Source: Hypericum androsaemum (taxonomy: Eukaryota > Streptophyta > Magnoliopsida > Malpighiales > Hypericaceae). From it: DNA of 64,000 nucleotides. A program made the translations under genes and the position numbers. The stretch lies in the NCBI GenBank assembly GCA_963995505.1, contig OZ023195.1:3368109-3432108 (forward strand), read 5' to 3'. Each line of letters starts with the position of its first letter. Position 1 is the first letter of the stretch. The notes under the pieces were generated by a model that did no database searches, was not told where the DNA came from, and saw nothing but the letters and a program-made list of their open reading frames with translations. This document shows positions 32,258 through 44,400 of this stretch, one piece after another.

Positions 32258-34207
32258 TACAGCAACTAGAGAACAAAACGCGCAAAGAACACGGACACAA
32301 GAGATAACGTGGTTCGACCTAATGCCTACATCCACGGAGAGAAAGGAGAAACTTTTATTGATGAGTTTTCGAGCCACAAAGCCATACAAAACCTAGGGTA
32401 ACATGCCTTTATATAGAGGCAAACCCTTGGTGTACAAGTAACCTATCTAGGTCGGATTAAGAATCCAAAACCTAGTCAGAATAGGAATAGGAATAGAAAA
32501 TAAGTCTTTCCTATTTCTCGCCATCCCAACAATCTCCACCTTGGCGAGAAATCATCTCGTGGAAGAACCATGAAGCTCCACCCGAACTTCAACAAACTCC
32601 ACCTTGACAAAACACCGCCTCATGAAGAACCATGAGATCTTGCAAAACTAATCCGACTCCACCGACTCCATCTCGGACCATAGATAACTGCATCAATAAG
32701 ACCATCTCAACTTTCTCTTCACCTTTTGTTTAATCACTTAGAGCCAGCCCCCAAACTCGAGCTTCTGAGCTTGCTTGGCCTATTTCTTCCAATCTCCATT
32801 GAACCCCAACTAGCAAGTCCACCTGCTGAAGCAACCTTGCGACCAATAGACACGCCCTTTATTTTTCGGTCAGCCCCATACTCCGCAACCTCGAACCACT
32901 TTTTTGCTGGACCTTCTTGCCTCAAACCAATGCTACATGTCATAGCATACAAAGGGCAACCTTTTGTTCCACCAAGTAGAACCCTCGACATGCCTCGAAC
33001 TCCATCATTCGGCCTTGAGTGAGATACCCGATTCGCCAGTGGTATCACCAATGGCTTCGCATGCCCAATGCAAAACCTATCCAACACCTTTGACGTGCAC
33101 GTCCCTTTAGACAACCATAGCAGGGCCCAGCTAACAATGCTTCTCTGAGACAACTATGGTTCCTTACCAACCATGCCTCTACGAAACAACCATAGCTTGC
33201 TATCCATGTCTTCGCGAATCCCAACTACACTCAAACCATCCATGTCAAGCCTTTGCTCCCTCATACAAACCAACCTCATATGACTTGAACTTTTGCCAAC
33301 TCCTTCAGACCCATTGATGTGACTCCACCTACAGTAATGTGCCTCACTAACTTGTAGGTATTTTCTTTTACCCTTCGTCCCTACCATTGCATCCTTCTCC
33401 ACCTTCATTAGCATACCTTTATAACTATCACTGTTATAATCCAAGGTCCCTAATGAAAAGAGATTACCAGGATGCATTGGACTTGATAAGACAGAAAGCC
33501 AGTCACCATCCGACCCGTCTGAATATGTGGCTATGGTTGTGGATGCCAATCCCTCCTCGTTGTCTTGATCCATAGTTCATCCTGGATAGTCCCCTTCATG
33601 TGTCCTTCTCCGCACTTGAAACCACTTCCATTGAACTTCTTTGACTCCTACCTGGATCTTCTTCCATAATCCAGCTGGTGGCTCCTCATCATCCGCCAAG
33701 CACAAGCGAATCTTCGCTACTGCCTTGGCCCCCATCTCCTTCCACTCTTGCTCCTCCATCTTCTCAGGCTTCTTCTCCGAGAGCGCGATAACCATCCTTT
33801 GCTGCACGAGGAGATCCCTGACACGCCTTTGTCATAACCCGAAATTCAATGAACTATCGAACTTCACAAGAGCGAACTTCGTGCCGTGATTCGACATCCT
33901 CCAACCTTAGCTCTTGATACCAATTGTTATGAATTCAGCAACCAGAGAACAAAATGTGAAAAGAACACGGACACAAGAGATAACGTGGTTCGGCCTAATG
34001 CCTACATCCAAAAAAGAAAGGAGAAACTTTTATTGATGAGTTTTCGAGCCACAAAGCCATACAAAACCTTAGGGTAACATGCCTTTATATAGAGGCAAAC
34101 CCTTGGTGTACAAGTAACCTATCTAGGTCGGATTAGGAATCCAAAACCTAGTCAGAATAGGAATAGGAATAGGAAATAAGTCTTTCCTATTTCTCGCCAT
34201 CCCAACA
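32258..34207 (-). mobile_element. TNT1-like non-autonomous Copia element (copy b)
   Basis: Paired LTRs lie at 33925-34207 (5' on the minus strand, starting TGTTGGGATGGCGAG) and 32258-32531 (3'). A primer-binding-like site TGGTATCAAGAGC abuts the 5' LTR and a purine tract precedes the 3' one. The interior has a short gag start (33889 to about 33600), a protease/GAG-pre-integrase remnant (33573-33154) and the conserved frame 33153-32734. All of pol is missing. ATTAC flanks both sides if the ragged termini are trimmed, a possible 5-bp target duplication. The LTRs are very similar, so the insertion is not old. Confidence 0.85.
32734..33153 (-). CDS. Conserved unassigned frame of the TNT1-like family (copy b)
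   Basis: This open frame of 139 codons contains SHSRPNDGVRGMSRVLLGGT, KGCPLYAM and SIGLRQEGP and ends NRPSKLRSSSLGAGSK. The same frame is recognisable in copy a (24769-24461), copy c (55896-55711) and copy d (62763-63143, plus strand). It replaces the integrase-RT region of autonomous relatives. I cannot assign it to any domain. It may be a family-specific product, or a non-coding segment kept open by chance. Confidence 0.4.
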   Translation of the reverse strand: MSQRSIVSWALLWLSKGTCTSKVLDRFCIGHAKPLVIPLANRVSHSRPNDGVRGMSRVLLGGTKGCPLYAMTCSIGLRQEGPAKKWFEVAEYGADRKIKGVSIGRKVASAGGLASWGSMEIGRNRPSKLRSSSLGAGSK

Positions 34208-34300
34208 TTACTTTACATGCAAACCAGTATCATGCAAACTAATATCATTTCACATACAAACTAATATCACTTCACATGCAAACCATTATCACCTGTAGAT
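34208..34300. repeat. Short minisatellite
   Basis: About four imperfect ~22-bp units of CATGCAAACCATTATCACTT type are present. They resemble, but are not the same as, the subrepeats inside the Mutator MITEs. Confidence 0.6.
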
Positions 34301-34674
34301 TATTGACCATCAGATTTAATGACAATCAAATTTGACAGCCCAAATTTAGTCTCTCCTTATGAACATCTTTTATATAGTCCCCACTGAATCTCAAACTCTA
34401 GATATTAGCGGGCTTTAAAGACCCTGTTGTTAGGAAGTCCGGACAACAAACGACCCTCCGTGCCTATTTCGCCAACGTTGTCTGATTCAAGTTATGCAGA
34501 AATGCATAATAAATAATTCTCGTGCTAAACAATTACTCTTGATCTCCAAGTCTTTATGTCACATATATAATTAATCTTCTTTCTGTCACATTTATTATAT
34601 CCCTTCTTTCAATGGGCGTGGGTGTCTAATATAGTGATTTTTATCTTGCTGATTTGCGATATAATTTACGGTTC
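34301..34674. other. Duplicated-block DNA, no gene
   Basis: AT-rich sequence. Its right part (GTGGGTGTCTAATATAGT, GCTGATTTGCGATATAATTT) matches other copies of the BAHD upstream block (about 31485 and 47093), supporting its origin from that segment. Confidence 0.5.
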
Positions 34675-34999
34675 AAAAATAATTAATTTTTTAAAGATGA
34701 ACGATCATGTATATTAAAGACTTAGGTTAGGAAATCAGTGAACAAAAGGTCATTCAACTCCTCCGGGGGAACTACAAGCCAGTCCCCAGGGAGCGTGCCA
34801 AGTCTGAAATATTTGCAGAGCCAATCTGTAACATAGTTCTGCTGTCTAGAGATCAAGCAAAGCTTACAATTTGGTAAATCACCTAACAAAGATCTAATCC
34901 TAAAGACAAGAGATTCAACTTACCAAAAGACTAAAGAGGTTAGATCATTAACGATATTGTAAGCTAGAAGACAATCGGTTCCACTAGAGATGGCTGAGA

Positions 35000-36485
35000 A
35001 GGGAATTTGACTTTGACGAGGTGTAAAGCCAACTCCAACGCGAGCAATTCAGCTTCCAGGGGTGATGAAGCACTCCTCAGATTACACTCGCCTTCGATGA
35101 TGAGGCCTAAAGGATTCCTTGCAACAACAGCTACACCAGCAGGAGACTTCTCCTCCTTTCAGGATGCATCGCAGTTGAGTTTGACTGTGCCGAAGCTTGG
35201 AGCAGTCCACAAGGTAGATTCACAAGCCGCACCAAGATGTTGCTGCAAACCAGGATCAGGGCACTACAAAAATTCAGAACAGTAATGAGTTGCATTGTTT
35301 GAAGTTGCAACTGGGTCGATCAAAACACCCTCAAACAAAAATTTATTTCTTGCCTTCCAAATGCTCCAACAAATAAACATGGCCAGGGAAATAAGATCAA
35401 TATCAGCAGGAGAGTGCAACAGTTCAAACACAACCTTCACCAAAGAACTAAAAGTAGGTTGACAATCATGGTTAAATTTGAAACCAAAAGGGCTTGAAAG
35501 CTAAGTAGCCCTTGCATGGTGACATTCAAACATTACAAGAATAACATATTCATCCAAATTCCCACAAACTTGACAAATAGGAGAGTTAGAGAGATGTCTC
35601 CTGAACAGATTAGCCACTGTGAGAATGGCATTTCTGACCAATTTCTAAATGAAATTCTGAATTTTTGGGGGCACCTTCAACCTCCAAATGCCCTTCCAAA
35701 TCCCTGGATCAAAAGGAGATGAATTTGTGTCAAGAACCTGGATATTCCTAGAAACCAAATGTCTTGCCTTAAAGACTTGATAAACCCCGCGACACAGAGT
35801 AGCGACCATCATTGCTGAATTTCCATAAGAGCTTGTTGGGGGACCCAAGATTGTTCAAGCAGACATGGGAAATGGCATCTTGTTCAGCTTGACTAAAAAA
35901 GTGTTGAATAAGATCAAATTTCCAGCTTCCAGTGGACAAAAAGATCAAATCCGAAACAGTTTTAAAAGGAGGAAAAGTTGCTTGATTACTGCCAGTCACA
36001 TGTGAGACAGGTAATGCTGGAACCCAGGGGTCATTCCAAGCATAGACAGAGAGGCCATTACCAATTTTGAAGAAGAGACTATCTACCAACGCCTCCTTCC
36101 CTGCAAAGATGCTACTCCAAATCCAATAAGTATTATGGCCTTTGGGAGCACTCAACAATCTAGAGTTATTGAAATAGAGACCTTTCAACACTCTGAAACA
36201 TAGTGAATTTTGGTTTTGGAAAAGTCTATAAGTTTGTTTTGCGAGGAAAGCCAAATTAAAGATTCTCAGGTCCTTAAAATCAAGGCCACCCTGACCTTTA
36301 GGACAGGTAAGCTTATCCCAGCTTAACCAATGGACTTTCAGCTTATCAACATCACCTGACCACCAAAACTTAGCAATCAGACTATTCATTTTTTCGTAAA
36401 AAGCTACAGGGAAAAGTAACCATTGCATAACATAACAGGGGATAAAAGATAAAACAGCCTTGACCAACACTTCCCTGCCAGCCAT
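35000..36485 (-). pseudogene. LINE ORF2 C-terminal part: zinc-binding RT tail and RNase H
   Basis: The segment 36485-35769 begins AGREVLVKAVLSFIPCYVMQ and contains GGLDFKDLRIFNLAFLAKQ, standard for the region after plant LINE RT. A zinc-binding-type region follows. The RNase H-like segment (about 35280-35000; KLNCDASW, SPLEAELLALELAL read in pieces) marks the end. Frames are broken. Confidence 0.8.
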
Positions 36486-36516
36486 AGATAAAAGCTTCTA
36501 TTTCCAGCTACGAGTC

Positions 36517-38791
36517 TTAGCAAGCATGCGATAAAGGCAGACCTAGATATTTATCACCAACAGGCATCTCCATCATACCAAGGATATCAAGTATATCATG
36601 TATAGACTCATCAGGTTCCCATTTGGAGAACAAAACACAAGATATTTGGAAATTAATGGACTGACCAGAAATACCAAAAAATCTGTCTAAGAGAGATTTA
36701 ATGCACCTGGCCTCAACAACATTAGCCATACCAAACACCAGTGTATCATCTGCAAAAAGAATATGGGTAAGAATAGGGCAATTCTTATTGAAAGCAAAGC
36801 CTTGTAGCTCACCGCGAGTCTTTGCTTGATTGACCAAATGAGCAAACGAGTCAAAGATAAACAAAAATAGAAATGGGAATAACGGGTCTCCCTGCCTAAT
36901 TCCTCTAGATGCGTTAAACCAATACAAAGGTTGACCATTAAAGAGAATGCAATAAGAGGTAGAAAGTAAACAACTCATCATACAATCAACTCATCTGCTA
37001 GGAAAACCAAGCTTAAGCATGATCTTATTAAGAAACCCCCAATCAACAAGGTCATAAGCTTTTTTCAAATCCAACTTAATGGCCATGGAGTTAACAATTT
37101 TCTTAGCAATGGTTCTGAGACAGTGGAATGCCTCATGAGCCAAAATAATGTTATCCTGAATGCACCTATCTTTGACGAAAGCTCCTTGACACTCAAAGAT
37201 CAAGGAACCCATTCAAGGACTCAACCGATTAGCCAACACTTTAGAATACACCTTATACGCAAAATTACATAAGCTAATCGGCCTAAAACCATGGATGTTC
37301 GTAGGATTTTTAGACTTAGGGATCAACAAGATATAAGTCTGATTTAGCTCTCTAAGAACGCAAGCATTCACAAACATATCAGTAACAAGAGCAAAGAGGT
37401 CATCCTTGACTATAGACCAGAATTTCTGATAAAAGATCTCGAAAAATCAATCTGGGCCGGGAGACTTGGTTCCTCCCATCCCAAAGACAGTTAGTCTCAC
37501 TTCCTAAAAAATAATAGGTTTCACAAGATCCCCTGACATTTCAGAAGAGACCAAGCATGGAATACAATCTAAGATGCAAGAAGGATCTTCAGTAGTCACC
37601 AGGGAATAAAAGTTCGAGAAGTGATCATGAATCCCCAGAAACGAGGTCCCATCGTCACTCTGAAGCTGGACCACCTGGTTAACTTGTCTGCGTTGAGTGG
37701 TGGTTGTGTGAAAAAATGCAGTATTCTTGTCACCCTAACACAGCCAATTGACTCTTGATCTCTGATGCCAGAAGATCTCCTCCTTTTCGTACAGCTTGGC
37801 CAGTTTAATCTTCAAATCAACTTCGCGAGACTTGCACTACGATGCGTGACTCTTCAGTTGAAGCGTCAATAGTTCAGCAGACAACTCCCCTATCCTGGCT
37901 TGCCTGTTACCAATCAGATTTTTACTCCAGGGAAGTAGGTTAGAAGAACAAATAGCAGTATTTTTCCTAAACAAAAATGGGGGAGACCCCACCGGGGACA
38001 ACGACCAAGAATGGTCCACCACTTCCCTACAACCATTCTCCTTAATCCAGAAAGCTTCAAAACAAAAAGGTCTACATTTAACCTTCAAAAAGTCAGTGTG
38101 CAGGATAAGGAAACAGTGATCAGACCCTTCGATAGGTCCATGGATAATCCTGCGCCTTGAGGAAAGCATCCTGCCATGAAACATTTGCAAACCCACGGTC
38201 GAGGCGCTGTAAAATATTGTCATCCCTCTCTTGGAGATTCGACCAAGTGAAAGAATTCCCCTTGAAGCCCAAATCAATGAGCTCGCCAGCTTGGGTAAAA
38301 TCCTACAAAAGAGACAGCTGCCAAGGGTCTGGATAATTACCCCCCTTCTTCTCATCCGGAGAAGCAATGAGGTTAAGGTCCCCGATGTAGACCCAAAGGA
38401 AAGATGGGTTCTTACAAATATTAATAAAATGGTTCCAAAAAAACCTCTTTTCAGAGGAATCCGGCTCTCCGTAAATGAAAGAGCAATTCCACTCCAGACC
38501 AGAGCTCACAAACCTGTATAAAGTATCAACACAGTTCTTAGAGGAGCTAAGAATCTCCACCACAATTTCAGAAGTCCACCATAACGCCAAACCCCCAAAG
38601 CGCCCATAGGGGTCAACATAAAAACAATCTTCAAACTTGCAATTTTGTCTGATTTTATCAACCATCTTTCTCTTTTGTTTCATTTCCATGAGAAAAATAA
38701 GCTTAGGATGATGTTTTCTCACCAGGCCTTTCAAGAGATGAACTGTATGAGGAGTGCTCAGCCCCCTGCAGTTCCAACTGATACAACTCAT
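36517..38791 (-). pseudogene. LINE ORF2 endonuclease-reverse transcriptase, disabled
   Basis: Endonuclease begins near 38791 with MSCISWNCRGLS, and RT lies at about 37500-36517 with the FADD catalytic motif near 36760. The frame changes several times (for example around 38300, 37840, 37212 and 36981). In LINEs this protein nicks the target and primes reverse transcription there. The intact FADD and RQGDPL motifs show that decay is moderate. Confidence 0.88.
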
Positions 38792-38799
38792 CTCTTCAC

Positions 38800-39600
38800 T
38801 GTCTCCCAGGAATCAAAGGCAGAGTTGGGACCTCGTCTCTAGAGCAAATTAGGGTAAGGGAATTATCTGAGCTTACCTCCCCCAAGGTCGTGGGTGAATG
38901 AGCCTCCTCACATTCCCCTGAAGGCAAAGCCAAGCCCAGATGCTCACCTACCACTCTGTCTTTCATTGCTACCTCTCTCACACTAGCGCTTTCAGCAAAA
39001 CCTCCCACACAGTCCAGAGAAAAAAGTTTTACCACTCTGTCTTTTTAGGGATTCTGAGAAAGGATAGGATTAGCACATACCTGAGGCGGGGTCGATGGGA
39101 GACTCGCCCCCATGCCACCTACCACTCTGTCTCTATCTATCAAACCTACCACTCTATCTCTAGAACCACTTTCTAGTTCACAAACACTCTTTAGGGGACC
39201 CAGGTAATAGTCCTGAGAGCACTGCCTAACCACCTCGTTGCCAAAAGGAGTTTGCAAAGAGAGAGGAGGAGCACATACCTGAGATGGAAATGATGGGAGG
39301 CTCGCATCCGCACCACCTACCACTCTGTTTCAGTCTAGCAAACTTACCACTCTATCTCGGGATACATTCACCATCTCGATTCACTCGCAAAGAGACCCAA
39401 ATTATAGGCAGGGGAACTCAGAACAACTGCATCGTCCTCTAGGGGGATCTGAGAAGAGAGATTAGATGGCCATACCTGAGGCCGAGTCAGGGGACTCGGC
39501 TGAGTTCCAACAGCACCACAGATCAAAGGAGGACTCTCACAACTGCCCTCAGTGAATAAACCTTCCACTCTGTCTCTCACAATTTTTCTAGTAGGGACAA
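38800..39600 (-). repeat. Imperfect repeats in the LINE ORF1-ORF2 linker
   Basis: Three or four copies of a ~150-210-bp unit contain CCTACCACTCTGTCTCT-like and GCACATACCTGAG-like blocks (about 38945-39045, 39070-39165, 39270-39360, 39465-39580). They encode recurring DRVVG on the minus strand. Confidence 0.6.
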
Positions 39601-40790
39601 ATTTTTTGCTCAAACACTAACACTTTATCTTTTCCCTTTGGATGAGAGCCGCGTTTCCTTCCCCCTCTTGGAGCCAATTTTTGACCGGATTCGTTCCCAT
39701 CACCTTCCACAAGAAAGTCCACAACATCTTCATTAGCAGTAGGATCTAGAAGGCCCTCAGACCATTTAGCTTTCTTTTTCCCATTCTGTAAAACAGGCAC
39801 ACGAGAAGACACCTTTCTTTTTGCCTTCTTTTTGTGACTAGTGGGCACACGAGAGGCCTAACCCGTGACTAACTGCACGAACGGGCGGTGGAGGAGGAGA
39901 GTTGGTATCAATATGAATTTTCTCCATTAAAGCTCCAAGAAGAGCTTTGAATCTTTCAACCAAATTTAGATATTGATCTCTGATATTTTCTTCATCGGAC
40001 TGCTTTAAAGATTTCTCGGAAGAATGGCCAACATTGGACCCCATTCGTGGGCCACCAGGCAACCTTCGAGGAGTGAAATTTGATGAATGACGTAGCCACT
40101 CCCCATACTTCTTAGATGAAGGAAGAGACATTGATTTACACCCCTTCTGAGTATGACCGAGAATACCACATCCATAACACATCTCAGCCAACCTTTCGAA
40201 TTTAAACATAATCTCTTTATCCGGTAGACCGTCTCTCTGAAGAAAGAAACCAGTACACAGGGGATTTTTGACTGCCAAACACACTCTAATATGCAGGAAT
40301 GATTCCCTTTTATGGAGGTCATCATCTGAGAAATTGACCTCCAAAACACCCATGAAATAAACTCCCACCGCGTAGGCTATATCTAGGGAGAAGTAAGTTG
40401 GTGGTAGACCGTGAACTTGGACCTAAGAGACAGTTTCTGAGAAACTAACCTCTGACCAGTGCAGATTTGGGTCCCATTCCTGGATGACCACAAGAGAACC
40501 AGCGATTGCCCAAGGCCGGCCTTCAAGAACATTCATTTTTTACTATAGCAAGCCAAAGGTGAAAGAGAAGATGTTAGGTTGGAGCTCTCTAACCTGCACA
40601 TCTCTTTGATCCAGACCTCAGGACCTGCAAAGGCTAGCTCTAACTGACGGAGGATGAGAAGGTTTTGCCGAGAGAAGCTTTCCAATCAGAACAGAAGAAG
40701 CAAGATGATGTTGTTTACTACTATTAGGCTTTAGTTTTAGAAACAAGGGCCCCATTTCTGAAGAAAAACTGGTTATACACTAGGGAGATT
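39590..40790 (-). pseudogene. LINE ORF1 (DUF4283 / CCHC nucleic-acid-binding protein), disabled
   Basis: The frame starts near 40790-40530 and runs through a DUF4283-like domain, the CCHC knuckle, and a Lys/Ser-rich tail (39848-39588). A TAG interrupts it near 40425 and at least one shift follows. ORF1 proteins coat LINE RNA. Confidence 0.8.
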
Positions 40791-40909
40791 AATCATTCAC
40801 CATAGAAGGAAGAGGAAAAGGCTAACTTAGGGAGAGGGAAAAAGGGCTCTCAACAGGGAGAGAAGGAAAAACTTTTTTACTAAAATGTTAACTTGTAAAA
40901 TAATTAATC

Positions 40910-41098
40910 TTCTCGATAGACAAATCTTGATATGCCAACATATGATTCGCTTTTTTTTCCTTTGAAAAATGGGAGGTCAATTATATTATTTCTTTACGTC
41001 CATAATGAATTAATCTTCAAGCGGACAATCACTCTCAATCTGATCTTCAAGTTGGTAACCATGAAATCACGAAAGTGTGACTTTTAACAATCACGATG
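40910..41098. repeat. Duplicated BAHD-upstream block
   Basis: It matches 31580-31760 and 47145-47330 (ACAAATCTTGATATGCC, TTTACGTCCAT, CACGAAAG[T/C]GTGACTTTTAA). It is the right flank of the LINE insertion. Confidence 0.8.
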
Positions 41099-44000
41099 TG
41101 TTATATTGGGTATTGAGCCTGGGGATCGATGTGGGAGACGATAGGGTCGAGTGAAGACATCCCAGCAATGCAAACACTCAAGTCACAGAGGACCTGACAG
41201 GCGCCAGACAACTGGCGGGAGCCAGAAGCCCCGGAGAGCATGAAGACCTGGAGAGCGCCTGTCATGACCCAATTTCGTAGTCGGTGACCGACGTTAGATC
41301 ATGTCAAATTTAATACAATAAACCATAACCTAGCAAGCCTCAAACATAGCGCATCAGTCTCATTAAACATACATATTTATCGTGTCCAAAACCTGGTAGG
41401 CATAATTCAAAAGTTGGAGTACACATCTCCAACATCATATCATCAAATTCATCCTTTTAAAACATAAACACAAATTTACACATATATTACATATTAACAT
41501 TAATCTAAGGTCATAAGTCAAAAGACCAACAAATATGTACAATGGAGCAACCTATATCATAAAAGGCAAAGACTATCTGGAGACCTTCAAATGTAGCCCG
41601 AGATGGAAGACAACGGGCTGAACTCGGATGGAAAAATTTCTCTAGATGCAACTACCACTCAAAACTCTTCACCTGTTGATTGAAGTAAGGGATAAGTATT
41701 TTGAAACACTTAGTAAGCAAACCAACCATTCGTCCCCATCAAACCCAACCAATACTAACTCAAAGTTAAGACAACAAAAGACCATTTCACAAATAAGGTC
41801 ATCAAAGTAATCACATATCCCATATAACCAGAATTTTAGATAGACATTCACAAACAATAACACAATTTGGATGAACTTCAGATAGATCTAGATAGTGTCA
41901 CTCCCACTCCGACACGAGGATACCGTATCTTAAAGACGCCATCGGAAACCAACCCAGCCGGCCAAATATCATATCATATACATATCCAATGTATACTCAG
42001 TATATGTGCACATATGCCAACATCTCCGGTTGGTCATGGGTAGACCTAATCGTTCGCCATCACACAAACAACGTACCAAATATTCCAAAATTCACATAGA
42101 CCAAAATATATTGGTCATTCACAAACAATCCAAAAGCAACGTCAAATATCAAATAGACCAAAACCAAACATAATACCATATTTTGAACCGTTCAAAAGTA
42201 CATCAAATCAAGCCTATCGCCCACGTCTAGTTAACTAAATACATGTTACAAAGAATATCTACTCACAAGATAATGGTTGCTCAAACCATTCAAATAGAAG
42301 CTCCTTGCTTCGTTTTACAAATCGTGGCACTCGAATTCAAACATCAGTTAACTAGTCAAAATAATAATTAACCACTATCATTACCACCCTCTTTAGCATG
42401 TAAATAGGTCTTAGGAAATGTAAAACTTCATTTTTTTAATTTGCAATTTCTGTCACCAGAAATACTTAATCTAATCCTTATCAATTATACAAAATACATC
42501 ACCTTCATTTCTTTCTAATTGTTCTCAGTTTATTACGTGTTCCACGTTTTCTTTTTCATCCTCTTTGGACTATCTTGCTTACCTGTTTTTTTAATTCCAA
42601 CAGTAGTTGTTAAGCATATCAAAGTAGTCAATAATCGGACCAATTTAATTAGTCAACTTCCTATTTAACTAAATGCCGTGAGTTCATTGTTTGAGGGATA
42701 TTGTCCATGTTCTAATTAACTTAAATCATATGTGACTAAAACTAATTCCAACTCAGCTATTCAATAATTATCTTGTGTCGTAGTCCAATTATGCCATCTA
42801 CAATAAGTAGTTACAGCAATGTTCAAGTAGATATCATTTAATCAAGCGAACGTTACAGTATTTTACGTCCAATTAAATAATTCATCTAACTCACCAATTC
42901 CTTAATTAGGTATTGACTATATTCAAATATTTACTCTATTCCATTATAAGATTAAGATTTTCAACTTAATTTACTCACCATATGTTTGTTTACAATACGT
43001 TAAATTTTAATTTCCCTTACTAATAATTCATGTACTTTAACTAACAAAGATAAGCCCTTACCTTCCCATATTTTCTTTTCCTTTGCTGTGTTCTTCTTTC
43101 CTCTAATTTATCTTCCTCTTTTTCTTTTCTTTTTTGGTTCTATTTTTGGTTCATGTTTCGGTGAAAAATGAAAAGGATGGAACTCACCAACTTATATTGT
43201 TCCCATCAAGTTTCACCGCATCTAGACTTTGTCTTTTCCTTATTTAGTTTTACTTGGTGTCAATTACATAGTCACTTTCCATTCATTACTTGCCACGTTT
43301 CTTTCTCTTTTTTTAACTGGATTGCTTCGGTCAGAATAGAACTTACGTGAAGTTCTAATTAACCCAAGTTCTCTTATATTTTAAAGAGACTTATGTTTTG
43401 GTGATGTTTCAGAGGAGTTGCCACGTTTTTACCATACTATATTTATTTTTCCTTATCTAACCCTACAAGCTAAAATTCAACTAGCTCTTAATCCGTCTCA
43501 AAACTATTTACAAATCTTATCACTGGACAGCTAAATATACTTTGATTAATTTACCGAACATAATATGGCTAATCATCAGATTGAATAGTAAATTTAAAAT
43601 TTAGATTAACTTAAATAAAGTCACATAACAAATCATTTTATAAATATTTTCAATACTGACAAAATCAGACCTATATCAGATTACCTTAAACTCTTGATTT
43701 GTTTCGGCCAGATTATTTCATAAATCACAAAACTCAAAAAACAAAGTTATAGATCTAGATGTTATAAATCCACACAAATTGGAATCACCTAATTTGGAGC
43801 CCGGATGAAGAAGCTACGCCTATTTTACCCAACGACGATGGACTAAGCCTAAACCCTTCCAAAACTAACCTTATTTTGTTGTAACAAATTTGGTTGAAGG
43901 GTGAGGGTATCACAGTGCCAATCTCTCTGCATCCCACACAGACCCGGCTGTGGCCAGGAGCCTGGTGGGCGCCAGTCGTGTCCGAGAAAGTAGAAATTCT

Positions 44001-44257
44001 TTCCTGTTTTGCTTATTTCAGACACTCTTAACCTTTTGAAGGTTTGTCCCTCTATATATACCCATGTAATACCTCGTTAATAAGAGCGAAAAATGTGTAG
44101 AAAGTGTGAGTGAAGCACAAAAAAAATCTAACAGAAAATTTTGGCTTGACACGCCACTAGACATAGTCATTCTTGATGAACTAGGTCATCAAATTGTTGT
44201 ATTTCTTTCGTTTCATTTCGATCTTCTCATACTACTGGCTCGATGTGTTTCCCAACA
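41099..44257. mobile_element. Outer solo LTR, split by an inner insertion
   Basis: It begins TGTTATATTGGG and ends CCCAACA. The two halves (41099-41259 and 43920-44257, together about 0.5 kb) flank the inner element. The 3' half has a TATA-like box (CTCTATATATACCC, about 44052). A related start (TGTTGGATATAGAGCC) survives at 47331-47346. No internal retroelement DNA is attached, so it is probably a solo LTR; no clean target duplication is seen. Confidence 0.6.
41260..43914. mobile_element. Probable 2.65-kb solo LTR inside the outer LTR
   Basis: It starts TGTCATGACCC and ends GGGTATCACA, flanked by GCGCC (41255-41259) and GTGCC (43915-43919), a 5-bp target duplication with one change. It is AT-rich with no coding frame. 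Long non-coding TG...CA sequence with a 5-bp duplication fits a large LTR, as in some Gypsy families, left after recombination. A non-coding DNA transposon is the alternative. Confidence 0.65.
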
Positions 44258-44400
44258 TTTTAGGGTTTGTTTAAGAAGTAGGATCCTTTGGGAGACAACC
44301 AGAAGAAGATCATCATCGTCGTCATCATCATTACCGCGTTTAGCTTCCTGGTTGGAGGGATAGACAAGCATAACATGGAAGGGTATAATTGATGAGGCAG
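44258..44400 (-). pseudogene. BAHD fragment C1
   Basis: The minus strand corresponds to about residues 38-90 of copy B: the VYPFNQEA-equivalent region, the Asp-rich run and the VVSRRTLLLKQSL-equivalent. It has substitutions, and it joins unrelated sequence at both ends. Confidence 0.75.

Larger units (their letters stand above)
34688..40896 (-). mobile_element. Full-length plant L1-type LINE with 12-bp TSD
   Basis: This 6209-bp minus-strand element is flanked by AAAATAATTAAT at 34676-34687 and 40897-40908. In order it encodes: ORF1 with a DUF4283-like domain (RPWAIAGSLVVIQEW, about 40530-40380) and a CCHC knuckle (CYGCGILGHTQKGC, about 40160); an apurinic-type endonuclease (ISWNCRGL, IGDLNLIASPDEKKGG, 38791-38303); reverse transcriptase (KLDLKKAYDLVDW, RGIRQGDPL, FADDTLVFG, 37212-36517); a zinc-binding RT tail (36485-35769); and an RNase H-like domain (about 35280-35000). 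It ends in a short A tail. Stops and frameshifts break ORF2 in several places, so it is inactive. Confidence 0.92.
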
